64,000 nt of DNA from positions 1 through 64,000 of the forward strand of contig CATKHK010000120.1 of NCBI GenBank assembly GCA_949751835.1, read 5' to 3'. Within the stretch, counting starts at the first letter, position 1. Each line of letters begins with the position of its first letter. The notes under the pieces were generated by a model that saw only the letters and a program-made list of their open reading frames with translations, made no database searches and was not told the DNA's origin. Position numbers and translations under genes: made by a program. Source of the DNA: Blepharisma japonicum (lineage: Eukaryota > Ciliophora > Heterotrichea > Heterotrichida > Blepharismidae). Shown here in pieces: positions 43,324-54,838 of this stretch.

Positions 43324-45318
43324 ATGGAAGAGCCAGGATTAGAAGAAAAGAAGCAGAAAAACGAAAAATATGGGTACACTCCTAAGAAGGAAAATTTAAC
43401 CATGAAAGAGTTCTATCAGAGGCAGCTGGGGATTCCTGATGAAGATTTTGAGGCTTTTTGGGAAATAGCTAAACAGCCTTTACCAATTGCTTTTAGGGTT
43501 AACCCAACACAGCAAAATTATCAAATAGTCATAAACAAATTATCCTCATCTCTCTATGAGACTGACAATTTCAAATTAAAATCCATCCCTTGGTACCCTG
43601 ATTCTTTAGTATGAGAAGCAAACAGTCACAAGACTGAGCTGAGGAAGGTTCCATCAGTCAAAGCGTTCCACACATTTTTATTAAACGCGAATGACTGTGG
43701 TCTAGTCACCCGCCAAGAGCTGGTTTCTATGATCCCTCCTCTTATACTTGACATACACCCTAATCAAACAGTCTTAGACATCTGTGCAGCTCCTGGCTCA
43801 AAAACAGCCCAAATAATTGAGCTCATGCAAGGCGAAGGCTTAGTTGTCGCTAATGATGTTGATAAAAACCGTGCTTATATGCTAATCCACCAGCTGCACC
43901 GAAGCAATACAAGCTGTATGGTCGTCGTAAACCACGCAGCCCAAAATTTCCCTATGATTGGTGGCGGAACTTTTAAATTTGACCGAGTTTTGTGTGATGT
44001 CCCTTGTACTGGAGATGGCGCTCTTAGAAAATTGCCTTTAAAATGGAAAGAATGGAACGTAAAAGAAGGGTACGCGATCCATGGGCTACAAATTGACATT
44101 TTAATAAGAGCAATTGAGCTTTGTAAGGTAGGAGGATTGGTGTGTTATTCTACATGCTCGTTAAATCCGATTGAAAATGAGGCAGTTGTGAATGAGGTTC
44201 TTAAGAGATTTCAAGGGACAGTAGAAATACAAAATTTGCCTGGGATTTTGCAAGAAAAATGCCCTGGACTAGTATTTAGAAGGGGGCTGAAGACTTGGAA
44301 AGTGTTTGGAAATGCTAGAAAAAAAGAGGAATTTAGGTTTATTGAGTATAAAAATATTGAAGAACTGGCTGGGCAAAATACAGCTATAAAAGCATCAGCA
44401 TTTCCAGTAGATGTCCCAGAGGAGATTATCAATACAATAAGAGTTATGCCGCATGATCAGAACTCTGGAGGGTTTTATATTGCATTGTTCAGAAAAACTG
44501 CAGAAAAGCTTATTTCAGTGCAGCCTCCAATAGAAGCTCCCCAACCTGTTGAAGAAACAGCCCAGCCTACTGAAGAAGCCTCCCAACCTTCAGCTGATGC
44601 ATCTCAGTCACCAAGTGAAGCCTCTCAGGTTCCAAATGAATCCTCTCAGGCGCCAAGTGAAGCCTCGCATGTACCAAGTGAAGCCTCCCAGGCACCAGGT
44701 GAAGCCCCTCAGCCAGTCGAAGAAACTAAAACCCCACAAAAAAAGCAAAAATGGCGAGACGTCATCAAAGGTGAAACTTTTTTGCCACTATCAGCAGACT
44801 CAGAAGAATACCAAAACCTATTAACCTGCTATGGTATCGAAACCCTCCCCCTTTCCCAACTATTTACAGCCTCCTCAAAAAAGAAAAATTTTTACTACGT
44901 TTCTTCACAAATCACAGATTTTCTTGCCTTAGACTCCTCAAAAAACCTAAAAATTTTTAATATGGGAGTGGTTGCTTTTACAAAAAACAGAGAAAAAGAG
45001 TCAAAATCAAACTGCATGCACAGGCCTATGCAAGATGCATTACCATTTGTGTCGAAATTTATTACAAAAAGAAACGTAAATTGTCAAAGATGCTCGTTGC
45101 TTGCTAGATTAGTTACGGAGCCTTATATTGAGTATGAGTCTATAGAGGAGGAAAGCGTTAAAGAAGGGCTACAAGATTTTGGATATTATGTGCTGCATTT
45201 TGAGAAAATTAATGAAGATGTAGTGGTACTTAAAATATCGGAGTGGAAGGTTGTGCCTATAATTCCGGTTGAGCATATAAATAGCTTGAAAATTCGATAT
45301 GATTTTCAATCTTTTTAG
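43324..45318 (+). CDS. NSUN2-like RNA cytosine-5 methyltransferase
   Basis: A 664-residue protein with one TGA-Trp. The N-terminal part (FYQRQLGIPDEDFEAFWE) and Rossmann-like SAM domain match NSUN2: VLDICAAPGSKTAQIIEL (motif I), CDVPCTGDGALRK (motif IV with catalytic-site Cys) and CYSTCSLNPIENEAVV (motif VI with the nucleophile Cys). It methylates C5 of cytosine in tRNAs. A Pro/Ser/Gln/Glu-rich insertion at about 398-470 comes from a 21-bp tandem repeat. The C-terminal region follows the usual NSUN2 layout. Start ATG 43324 is 55 nt from the divergent PDI gene. Confidence 0.95.
44578..44703 (+). repeat. 21-bp tandem repeat inside NSUN2-like gene
   Basis: Six imperfect 21-bp units in frame, for example GCCTCTCAGGTTCCAAATGAA then TCCTCTCAGGCGCCAAGTGAA. 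Each encodes a seven-residue unit of the type ASQAPSE. Units differ mostly by single bases, and the array sits in a disordered linker between the catalytic domain and the C-terminal region. Confidence 0.9.
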
Positions 45319-45721
45319 GTAGATTTTTGATAATTAAGCAGAATTTAGTGAAATAAGCAGTTTTTATTTTTAAGTAAAATAATTTGTATTACATGGGTGA
45401 AAATTGATAAAGATGGAAAGACTTTTACTTGGAGAAAATGCCACTTTCATTATAAGCCACTTATTCTTGCTAAAAACTTATAAGTTTCACAGCATAATCA
45501 ATGCTTCCCAAAAACCTTTTTTACATTTTCCCAAGTAAATTTTCTTTGAATTTGCCCTCCACTTTCATAACTTTTTTCTTATTTTTAAAAAAAAATCCTA
45601 AAAATCTTCAATCTGCCTAAAAATTCGCCTCTTTTATTCCTCATCTATCCTCATAGGGCTCCAAAACCCTTACAAATCCCTTAACTTTCAAATAAATTCC
45701 CAGAGAATCTGTTATAATAAT
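45319..45721. other. intergenic, nothing recognised
   Basis: About 400 nt between two plus-strand genes. The second half is pyrimidine-rich (C/T runs) before the HECT gene. No gene or RNA recognised. Confidence 0.4.
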
Positions 45722-48700
45722 ATGCGAAAAACAAACAATAAAGGCCCATCTTCTAATAGTCACGAGTTTTCTGATCACGGAGGACACAACATGTTTCAGT
45801 TGTCAGGCTTCACAACAATAGCTCAAAGTATTCACGCCCTCATAATGGCTCTTGACAATTCTGATGAAATCAATATTCTTATCATCCTCAATCAGCTCTC
45901 AATAGAGCTTGCAATTATCCAAGAAGACCTCTTGGCTGCTATACCTCTAGATCCACTGATCACTGCCTTTGCCACTTGTCTGCAAATTGACCATTTTCCT
46001 GACATAGTGCTCCAAGCAATATCTTGCTTGATGACTATGCTGGACACCTTACCTAACATAACTGGGCTGCTTATTGCAAGAGGAGGCATAGGTATTCTCA
46101 GTACAAAACTCTCGAATTTCGAATTTATTGACGTCGCTGAGCAGGCAATTAAATTGCTTGAAAAAATTTCGTATGAATCGACCTCAGAAATCATTATGGA
46201 AAGAGTTTTTGAAAATTTGGTGAATACATTAGAGTTTTATGATAAAGATACACAAAAAAGGATTTGGAGTATAATCGTTAATATTGCAAAATCATTGACA
46301 TCACAAAAAATTTTTTTGCAATATATCATCCCTATTTTGCCGAACATTTTAGCAATGATGACATATAGAGGCGCAGACCACTGCCCACAAACTGAGTCTG
46401 CTATTGATTTTTTTATAGCTTTAATAGAAAACCTTGCCAGGCTGTTTTCAAAAGATTTGAAGGAGCTTAAAGCTCACTTACAGAGTATGGGAGAACAAGG
46501 GATACTTAATAATATATTAGGAATTGTCCAGGAAGCTCCAGCTTTGGAAATGAAAATTTTTAAACTATTAGGATTAATCTGCCGATACTCGTCAGCGCTT
46601 AGTATCAACTTGATTAATCTTGGGATTGGCCCAATTCTTAAAGAAGCCCTTGAAAAAGGGTTCGATAAAGATTATTTTCTTGACGCTTTGCAATTAATCG
46701 ACACAATTCTGCCTGAAGACTTCACCAAAGACCCAATAATAAAAGAAAAAGCATATGCATTTAGAAAACACACAAGATATATTAGAAACCTAGGGGAAAA
46801 TTTGACGTCAAGCCTAATTTTGTGCTACCAAACGTGTATTAATAAAGAAGAAGAAAGTTTGATTGTGAATAGTTTGGTAAAAATCTTTGTTATGGCCCAC
46901 TCAGAGTATTTATTGACGTTTACCAATCCACAAGCTATAGCAAGCTTTTTATCTGAAGTCTTGCATTCAAGCTACCCAAATGTAATTTTAACTGGCCTGA
47001 AAATTGTAAATATTTGTTATGATAAAATTCCTCAAGAAATTTCTGAACTCTTTATAAGAGAAGGTATTGTATATAAGGCTCAATTATTCAATAATCATGA
47101 TGCTGGTAAACAAATTCCTCAGGTAAGAAAATCAATTAATAATTTCGGTGAAGAAAATTTGCATCAATCTCCAGAAGACTGAAAAATGCCTAGACGTATA
47201 AATAGAGCTGGCACTGAGCCGCCTGAGCCTTTTCAAGCTATTAAATCGCTTGCCTATGAGAAAGGGTTCCACAAAAACGAAATAAAACGAGAAAGCTGTT
47301 CTATAATTGCTAAAGCCGACCAAATAGAGAGCAAAAAAGCTTTAAGAGTTGCAAAAGACCTTAAAAAACTTGCAAGAAAATTATCCCAAAATGAAACGGC
47401 AGAAGAAATTTGAAGCAGACTAATTGAAATGCTAGAAGGTGAAAAATGTCCAAGTTTGTTTGAGTTTAGTAATTCAGGACTTGTAGAAGCTATATGAAGG
47501 TGATTCAGTGAAGGGGATGTGGAGGATAATAAATCCTGTAAAGTTTTTATATGAAGGCTGCAAGAGTTTTTAAACGAGTTTATAAAGGAAAATGATAAAG
47601 GAGAATATCACTTAATCACCTTAATTAGATTGCTTGAAGGGGCTGGAAATTATGACCATAAGTTCATAGAAAAAGAACCTGAGCCTGCTTTGGTTAGGCC
47701 AAATAATAAGGAGCTTACTCAAAAAACACGTTTGGTTTTTGATTTCGCACCAAATGAAGCTGAAGTCATTAATCAAGAATATAAGCATGAAATAGCAGGG
47801 AAAATGGCTTTTTTTGCAAAAAATAGTAAATTTAATATCACAGCTGAAAATTCAATTCCGTTTGATGAAATAAAAGCTGCTTTATTAAGGATAAGAGATA
47901 AAGAAGAATTAAACGTCTTTAAAAACGTTTTTAAAAAAAATGCTGTATTTAATCAAAAAGCACCAAAACTAGAAGGCATTAGTGCCAAGCATAAAATGCT
48001 CATCACTTCTAAAGATCTTCAATCCCTTAAGCATAGCAATCGCTTTGAAGTCCCTCAAAGAAACAAACCAAAGTCTGACGAAATCGAAGTAATTATGACA
48101 ATAAATGGCCAGGAAATAGAATCCGGGCTATGTGTTTATGACTTACTCATCAAATACGGCAGATTTGACGAAATAAAATTCCGATTTTCACCTCCCAGGC
48201 GTATCTTAAAAGAATGCAAATTTCTTTCAGATTCAGTCTCAATTTATAAAGACTTAATCAAAGAAAGCCAAAAAACAGGCTTAGACAGCACAGACGAAGT
48301 AAAAATAATCCCTTATCTCAGCCTTCTAAAATTTTTTTACAAAATAAATAGTTTTTTGCCTTTGATTTTATCCCCTTCCTCACTTTTATTTAAATCCTCA
48401 GACTCTCAAATCACTTTTTATCCAATACACGAAAATTATTTTAAATCCAACAAAATCAGTATCCAATTGTCAAGGCAGTTACAAGAAGAAAGTTCAGACT
48501 TACCAAGCTGGGCTGCGTCTCTTCTTCAAGAATGCAAATTCTTAGTCCCTTATCCTATTAAATTAGGGATTTTTAGATATATAGGGATAGAAAAAATGAG
48601 CAGCTTATGGAAAGAAGGAGTACCGAATAAGCAAAAAATAAGAATAAATAGAGAAAAACTGCTGGAAAACGCGATGTTTGTGATGTCTGATTCTACATTA

Positions 48701-49735
48701 TTGAAGATGGGGCCGATTGAGTTTGAGTATGAAAATGAAGTGGGGACAGGAATAGGCCCAACTCTAGAGTTTTATAGCCTGGTAGGAAGGTCTATAAGAA
48801 ATCTCCGGATTTGGAGAAATTCAGGAGAAGAGCTTGGGCTGTTTCCATCACCATTGCAGTCAGCAGGAAAAAATGCTTTGAAATATTTTTCGTTTATAGG
48901 AAGACTTGTAGGAAAATCTCTGCTTGACGAAAAACAGCTGGATTTGCCTTTATCTCCAGTGTTTTGGAAATTAGTAATGAACGAAAACATTACGATGAAT
49001 GACATTTTAAGCGTCGATAAAACACTTGGAAAAACCTTATTTGATTTATATGAAATTGTTAATAAAAGAAACAGCTCAAAAGATAGAAAAGGAGACTACT
49101 CGTATAAAGGAGCTAGAATTAAGGACTTAGGACTCACATTTACTCTGCCTGGATATGATGAAATTGAGCTCAAGCATAATGGAAAAAATATTTTCCTGAC
49201 ATTGCATAATTTAGAAGAATATATTTGTTTGGTCGCCAAGCACTCTTTAATGCAAGAATCCCAAGCGACTGCATTTCGTGAAGGGCTGGATTCTGTGATC
49301 CCTTATGACCTGCTTAAAGGATTTACTGGAGAAGAGCTTGAGACTATGATTTGTGGAGAGATCAATGAGTCATGAGATATAGACACTTTAAAAGAATCAA
49401 TAGTCCCTGACCATGGCTATACCCACTCTTCCCAAACTATCCAAAATCTTCTCATCATAATTTCTCAATTTTCTGCTTCTGAACGTCGGACATTTTTACA
49501 GTTCGTCACAGGCTCCCCAAGACTTCCTATCGGCGGATTCTCCAATTTATCCCCAAAGCTCACAGTCGTCAAAAAAGAGCCAAGTATGCCTGGTGCTCAC
49601 CCTGACGAGTATTTACCTTCTGTAATGACCTGCCAAAACTACTTAAAAATCCCTGAATATTCCTCAATCGACATTTTGCAAAGAAATTTGAAATACGCCA
49701 TGGAAGAAGGCCACGAGGCTTTTCACCTTTCTTAA
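45722..49735 (+). CDS. HECT E3 ubiquitin ligase, TRIP12/UFD4/UPL3-like
   Basis: A 1337-residue protein reading six TGA as Trp, no intron needed. The N-terminal 480 residues are armadillo-like helical repeats (FATCLQIDHFPDIVLQAISC, ARGGIGILSTKL). The C-terminal 370 residues are a HECT domain (LEFEYENEVGTGIGPTLEFY-type N lobe), with the catalytic Cys at about 1304 in PSVMTCQNYLKIPEY. ARM plus HECT is the layout of TRIP12, yeast Ufd4 and plant UPL3, which ubiquitinate N-degron and ubiquitin-fusion substrates. It is shorter than human TRIP12, lacking long disordered regions. Confidence 0.93.
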
Positions 49736-49770
49736 TTGATAATTTATTTAGCTTAGAATCCTTACAATTT

Positions 49771-50409
49771 TTATTTTTGTGCCCTTTTAACTTTTTCGGT
49801 ATAATCGTAGTCTTCTAGTGCTAAGGAGTCTACAGATTGGTCAATTCCCATGCTACTTCCCCCGCTTTCTCCTATCGGCCCATGGGAATCCCTTCCTCCA
49901 GTCCCTAGGCTGCCTTCAATTTCAATGTCCTCATCAATTTCGTCGAAATCGTCAGTGTACTCTTGTTCGTCACTTCCTATAGTTTTAGGTTTCTCTTCTG
50001 AAACTGGAGGCTTAAGCTCTTCTGGCTCTTTACTTTCTTGCTTCTGGGACTGGCTTTCTTTGAATTTCTTAATGACTTGATATATGAGCGGGTTGTTGTC
50101 ACCTTTAACATTCAGCTTGCTTTCAATAAAAGACCTATCTTTCGGTTCTTCAGGAAGCTTGCACTCAGGAAGCCAGACATTTAAAGTATGAACCATGCCT
50201 AAATTTTGCAAAAAATCCCTGAACAGCTCAGAGCACAGCTGTCCTGGCTCAGTTTCCATAACTTTTTGGGCTTCTGTCTTATTGCCGCCTGCTTTAGCTT
50301 GCTCCTGCTGCAGAGCATTAAAAACGCTGCTTCTAAGCTGTGCCCTTATAGTATCCAAAATCCCATTGTTATCAAGAGTTTCTATGACAAGTTCTTTTAA
50401 ATCTTCCAT
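49771..50409 (-). CDS. FOP/CEP43-like LisH centrosomal protein
   Basis: A 212-residue protein. The N-terminal FOP dimerisation region has ELVIETLDNNGILDTIRAQLRSSVFNAL, then a LisH motif (LCSELFRDFLQNLGMVHTLNVWLPE). This matches FGFR1OP/FOP (CEP43), which anchors at centrioles and basal bodies and is needed for ciliogenesis. The C-terminal half is acidic and disordered. Single exon without TGA. It converges with the HECT gene (35 nt gap). Confidence 0.9.
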   Translation of the reverse strand: MEDLKELVIETLDNNGILDTIRAQLRSSVFNALQQEQAKAGGNKTEAQKVMETEPGQLCSELFRDFLQNLGMVHTLNVWLPECKLPEEPKDRSFIESKLNVKGDNNPLIYQVIKKFKESQSQKQESKEPEELKPPVSEEKPKTIGSDEQEYTDDFDEIDEDIEIEGSLGTGGRDSHGPIGESGGSSMGIDQSVDSLALEDYDYTEKVKRAQK

Positions 50410-50418
50410 TTATATGAA

Positions 50419-50685
50419 TTAATCATCTATATTAAAATATTTTTTATGGCTGGTTTTCCCAGGACTTCCATGCATTTTTTCCCATTCTTCGAGAAGGTCG
50501 TTTACACTTACATCAGGTTCTATTTCTTGCTCTGGGGTAAAATCAGGGTCCATGTCACTCATTCATCTTTCAAGCAGAGGGATTGGGATATAACTCTTTT
50601 TTGAGGCTCGGTGGAGACCGTAAATCATGGCTTCTTTGACTCTGGCTTGTTTGAATAAAGTATGCTGCTTTTGAGAATTGTCCAT
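50419..50685 (-). CDS. small unknown protein, 88 aa
   Basis: A short single-exon frame with one TGA read as Trp (ERWMSDMDPDF). The start is MDNSQKQHTLFKQARVKEAM and the end KYFNIDD-TAA. Composition is that of an ordinary soluble protein (helical N-terminus, acidic middle), not random AT-rich sequence. It lies nine nt upstream of the FOP-like gene on the same strand and 57 nt from the next gene, which fits this compact genome. No family recognised. Confidence 0.65.
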
Positions 50686-50742
50686 TATTATTTATAAACC
50701 CCCATTAAATTAAATTAATATTAATGATAGCAAAAATGGAGG

Positions 50743-52149
50743 TTAGTGTAGCTGCTTAGTAGAGGCAAGCTTGCTGAAGTGCCATCTAGCATTGTGTCTG
50801 AGGTCGGAGAGGGAGAGAGGGGTTAATATTTCGTCGAAATTTTGTGCGAAAATTCCAGATTCAACTTTTTTTAGCTGGAAATCAAATTTTGGACGTGAAG
50901 ATGTATTGCTGATTATAGCTGAGTCGAAGGTGTCTGATTTTTCACCTGTGATGCTTAAGTATCCGTGAGACAACCATTTTATCATTTCTTCTGTAGCACT
51001 CATATAGATGTCTTGGTTTTTCCAGCTGATTTCTTCATCAGGAAAACCAGTTATTGGCTTAAAAGAGCATGCCGTTTTTAAAGAAAAAGAAAGCTCAGTT
51101 AAGATTTTCATATAATATTTAATATCATCTTCACATTCTTTTTGCTGTTTATTTTTTCTCTCAATTTTTTCTTTGACTTTGTTCAACTCGCCCTTTTTTG
51201 CGGAAATGAAATTTATTTTATGATAATCTACAGATTGAGACGAATTTGATATCGCTTTTATCTTCCTTTCAGTATTTGCAAGCTTTTTCTCAACTTTCTC
51301 TATATTTTCGCCTATTTCCAAAATATGACATCTCAGCCGTAATTCCTGATCATAGCTTGAAGAATGCATTTTTGCGATTTCTGCCACATCATGTGAAGAA
51401 ATGGAGTTTCCTATCGCAAAAAGCGCTCTTGATATATCTTTTATATGGCTTTGATACTCTTTAATCTGCAGAGACCTTTCTTTAGTCGCTTTAATTCATT
51501 TTTTGCCTAAAAATTTCAAAAGTTTTAAATAGACAGAAATTTCAGCAAAGGGAGTTCTTGGTCTTTTTACTTTTGGGGTGACTGATTTACAGTCCCTTAG
51601 CTGGGAATACAGCATTGATTCTTTGAATTTGCTTTCTTGGAAATCAATTTTAAAGCTTTTATTAAGCTTACCCATAACTGATTTTGTGCTACGAATAATG
51701 CTGACATTTGTCGTTGCTGAATTAATTAAACTTCTAGTGGCGCTTTGAGATCTGCTGATTTCTGTATTAATTTCATATCGTTTTTTCTCTGCAGTGATAT
51801 TAAATCGCCTTAAAAGCTGAATTTTATTTTTGATTTCTTCTGTCTCTTTTCGAAGCTGTCCAAGCTTTGCTTTTGTAAATGTAATATTGTCGTATAGGCT
51901 CTCGATTTTTTTTTCAGCTTTTGTAGTGTTTTCTCTTTGTTGGGTTTGATTAAGCTGTACTTTCTTTTTGGTTATTTTATTTCTTAAAATTTCTAATTGT
52001 TCGTCTAAATTTTCTCCAGATCTTTTTTCAATTTCGAATTTGTGGATGTAGAAATCAACCCTTGCGAGATTGTATTTTAAAGCTTTTTCATCATTTTCAC
52101 TTAGATTTAGTTCAGATTTAAGAGTGCTGAGCCTTTCCCCTATTTCCAT
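50743..52149 (-). CDS. coiled-coil protein, unknown function
   Basis: A 468-residue frame crossing one TGA-Trp. Residues about 1-130 are coiled coil (GERLSTLKSELNLSENDEKAL, KKIESLYDNITFTKAKLGQL). A basic, Ser-rich central segment follows (SRSQSATRSLINSAT; TPKVKRPRTPF), then a second coiled coil (KVEKKLANTERKIKAI) and a C-terminal region with no recognised fold. It resembles cytoskeletal linker proteins, but nothing specific. The two open pieces join without any break in frame. Confidence 0.75.
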
Positions 52150-52616
52150 TTTAGACTTGATAGAGAATTCAAAATAGATTCAATTTCTTATAATTTTATC
52201 AAAATGAGGAGAAAGGGAAAGATGCTTTTTTGATTCGAAAAAATCTTTTATATGTCTAATGAGCAATATTTTATAAAATAAAAATTTGATAAATCTAAGC
52301 ACCTTAGAACAATATACCATCTGAATGTTCCTTCTTTTCAGCATATTATCTTAAAAAATATAAATAAAGGAAATTAAATATATATTGACAAAATTAATTT
52401 TAAGAAAAATTTTTATATTTTATAAAGCACGTATAAATTTTAATTCTTATAAGTTTTTGATTATCATTATTGATAATCCTTCTTATAATTAACCTATCAA
52501 CTCTTTTTTGTCTTTATAACTAATTCAATTCTACATCGTATAAAAAATGCCAGTAATCTCATACTTAGATTAAAATTTAATTTTGAGGTTTAAGGAAAAT
52601 CATCACCTTTTAACTT
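52150..52616. other. intergenic, nothing recognised
   Basis: About 470 highly AT-rich nt between two minus-strand genes. No gene, RNA or repeat recognised. Confidence 0.4.
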
Positions 52617-53220
52617 CTATAAAGGATTTACTTTATTATACATATTACTTTTTGGAATTATTTCAAATGGGTACTCATCCACTACTAGTTGAGAATGATT
52701 AACGCTGCTTTTAATAGACTCGCTTCTCCCTGGGCTACTTGTTTCCTGAACTGTAAACAGCACCCCTTGCTTTTTTAGTAAAGCTTGCAGATGTGCAGGG
52801 TAATGGACTCTTTCAACTTTAACTTCTTGAAAGCTTGATATAAGAATTGGGCTTAGCTTTATGATATATTTTCCTAAAATTCTTGCATGATTATTTTCTT
52901 CCCGAATATAAAAAATATCATAGTTCCCAGGCTCTTTTGGTAAAAAAATTTTTGCTACTCCTGATGTGTTACCTTGGTCTTTTGTTATTTTATATCTTGA
53001 ATAAGAATTACTGTTCAGTATCTGGTGATATCGTTTCTCCTGATTTTGTGGTTTTGAGATAATCACTATCTCATATTGTCGTTCTGTCCACTTGTATAAA
53101 AACGTCTGTTCACAATAAACCATCACTAGCTTCAATATGACTATGCCGGAAATCAACTGTTGGGTCTACTGGTGCACAACACCACAATGAAGAAAAATTA
53201 AAATAAATCATATATTTCAT
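52617..53220 (-). CDS. unknown protein, start uncertain
   Basis: A 168-residue frame (52617-53123) has a beta-rich look: FLYKWTERQYEIVII, IFLPKEPGNYDIFYIREENN and ILGKYIIKLSPIL resemble an Ig-like or SKICH-like sandwich. Its first in-frame ATG lies at 53123. An alternative is to start at ATG 53220 (MKYMIYFNFSSLWCC) and splice a 16-nt intron (53126-53141, GTCATATTGAAGCTAG), giving 195 residues. The intron has the genome's A at -6 but an unusual GTCA donor. I give the longer span and low confidence. No family assigned. Confidence 0.4.
53126..53141 (-). other. tentative 16-nt intron
   Basis: GTCATATTGAAGCTAG on the minus strand. Length, phase and A at -6 fit the other introns; the donor GTCA differs from the GTA seen in the rest. 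Confidence 0.35.
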
Positions 53221-53276
53221 TTTTTTAATAAGCTTATAATTCAACTTAATTTTATAGATTTTCAAGCCTAACTTAA

Positions 53277-53945
53277 TTATTTCTCATCTTTTTTATTTTT
53301 AATAAGTGACTTAGCATGTTCATAAGAGAATTGGTTTGATTTAAGCTTGTCTTCGAATTCTTTTATTTTTTGCTCTACAGTTTTCCCATTAATTTCAGTA
53401 TTGTGATTCTTTGTTACCTCTCTGTGTCCTTCTACAAGTTCCTGTAAAGCCTTATGGTAGAGATCGACATATGTAATTATCCATTTTGAGAAAGAATCAA
53501 GTCATTTGGCAGACCGTAGATATTTTAAGAAATTTTGTAAGATTCCTGGTATCATTATGTGTAATGGGCCTTCTACTTTGATTTCACTCCAAAAGTGCAT
53601 TAATTTTTGCTTTAATGTCAATCCTGGTTTAATTGATTCCTTTAATATTTTTTGCCTATCTGGGATAAAGTATTTTACTTCAGTTATATCTCTGAATATT
53701 GTTTCTTTGTGCTGATACCTATATAACTTTGCATGAAAATCCAATGAGTTTTTTCATCTTTTGTAATCTAAATATTGCTGCTGGAAAATCAGGTATGGTA
53801 AATGATAAGGTCTAAGCTTATGTTTAACTGATAATTCTCTTCTTTGTGAGTAGTAATTTCATGTGCATCTTGAAGCATTCCAAATATTTATAGGAGTTAC
53901 CTTCCGATATGGAGTATTTAAGAACTCTTTAAATTTTTTTAACAT
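53277..53945 (-). CDS. unknown protein, 222 aa
   Basis: A continuous frame when three TGA are read as Trp. The N-terminus is basic and aromatic-rich (LKKFKEFLNTPYRKVTPINIW; RELSVKHKLRPYHLPYLIFQQQYLDYKRW), which could be a mitochondrial targeting region. The C-terminal third is a charged helix (ALQELVEGHREVTKNHN; KIKEFEDKLKSNQF). No family recognised; a mitochondrial inner-membrane or ribosomal role is only a guess. Confidence 0.65.
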
Positions 53946-54838
53946 TTATTAAAGAAAGCACAATTTAATTATTACTTCTATTCATTAAATACTTGCAGTT
54001 ACTGTCTATTTTTAGAAGCCATATCCAGCATTTGTTCTAGGATTAGAGCGAGTATTCTACTTTTTTCATAAATATAGTCAAAATTATTGGCTTTGAGCAG
54101 GTAAGTGATCATAGAAGTAATTTGATGTGGAAATCCACTTGAGCTTAAATTCGGCCTGAGAAAATCGGGACAGAAGAATTCTTAGTTACTCACCATAGCT
54201 TAGCCTAATCTTTTCCAAGCTGTATTATGATAATGCATATTTATTACCAAAAATTATACTATTTAGAGTGATAATATAATTTCTTAAAATTATAATTAAT
54301 TATAAAACTACAAAAGTATTAATTTGCTATGAACCTTTTAATTTCTCTACTCATGTTTAGTGTCTGCTCTCATAAGATTACTGCCCTAAAGCACAAAATA
54401 AAGTATCTATATTGTGCTCATTCTCTAATTAACTCATGGAATCTATGGAGTAATTAAATGGAAAAGATTATTGTTGTGTTTTGATGAAGAGCTATTTGAA
54501 GTGCTGTGTTTTATTATATTGCATTTAGAAGGAGACAACTTGATTTTAATTCCATCATAGGAAATTAAGATATAAGATGTTAAAAAATGAGATATTGCTG
54601 TCTTTGTTGCATTTTATTATAGTTTTGGTAAACCTTACATCAATATAAAATTAAAAATGTTAATTAGTTTCGTGTATATTATTACATTTTATTGATAAAT
54701 TTAATGGCATTATTTTTTTTACATCCTCTTTCTTAATACTTTTTTTAGTTATGGTATATTCAATTTTTGCTGGAAATTTTTTCTCAAATTACTATTAAAG
54801 CATCCAAGATATTAAAGAAAGAAAGATTAATTATCATT
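53946..54838. other. intergenic, nothing recognised
   Basis: About 890 nt, AT-rich, stops in every frame. No tRNA, gene or clear relic recognised, although it adjoins a surface-protein gene that looks truncated at its 3' end. Confidence 0.4.
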
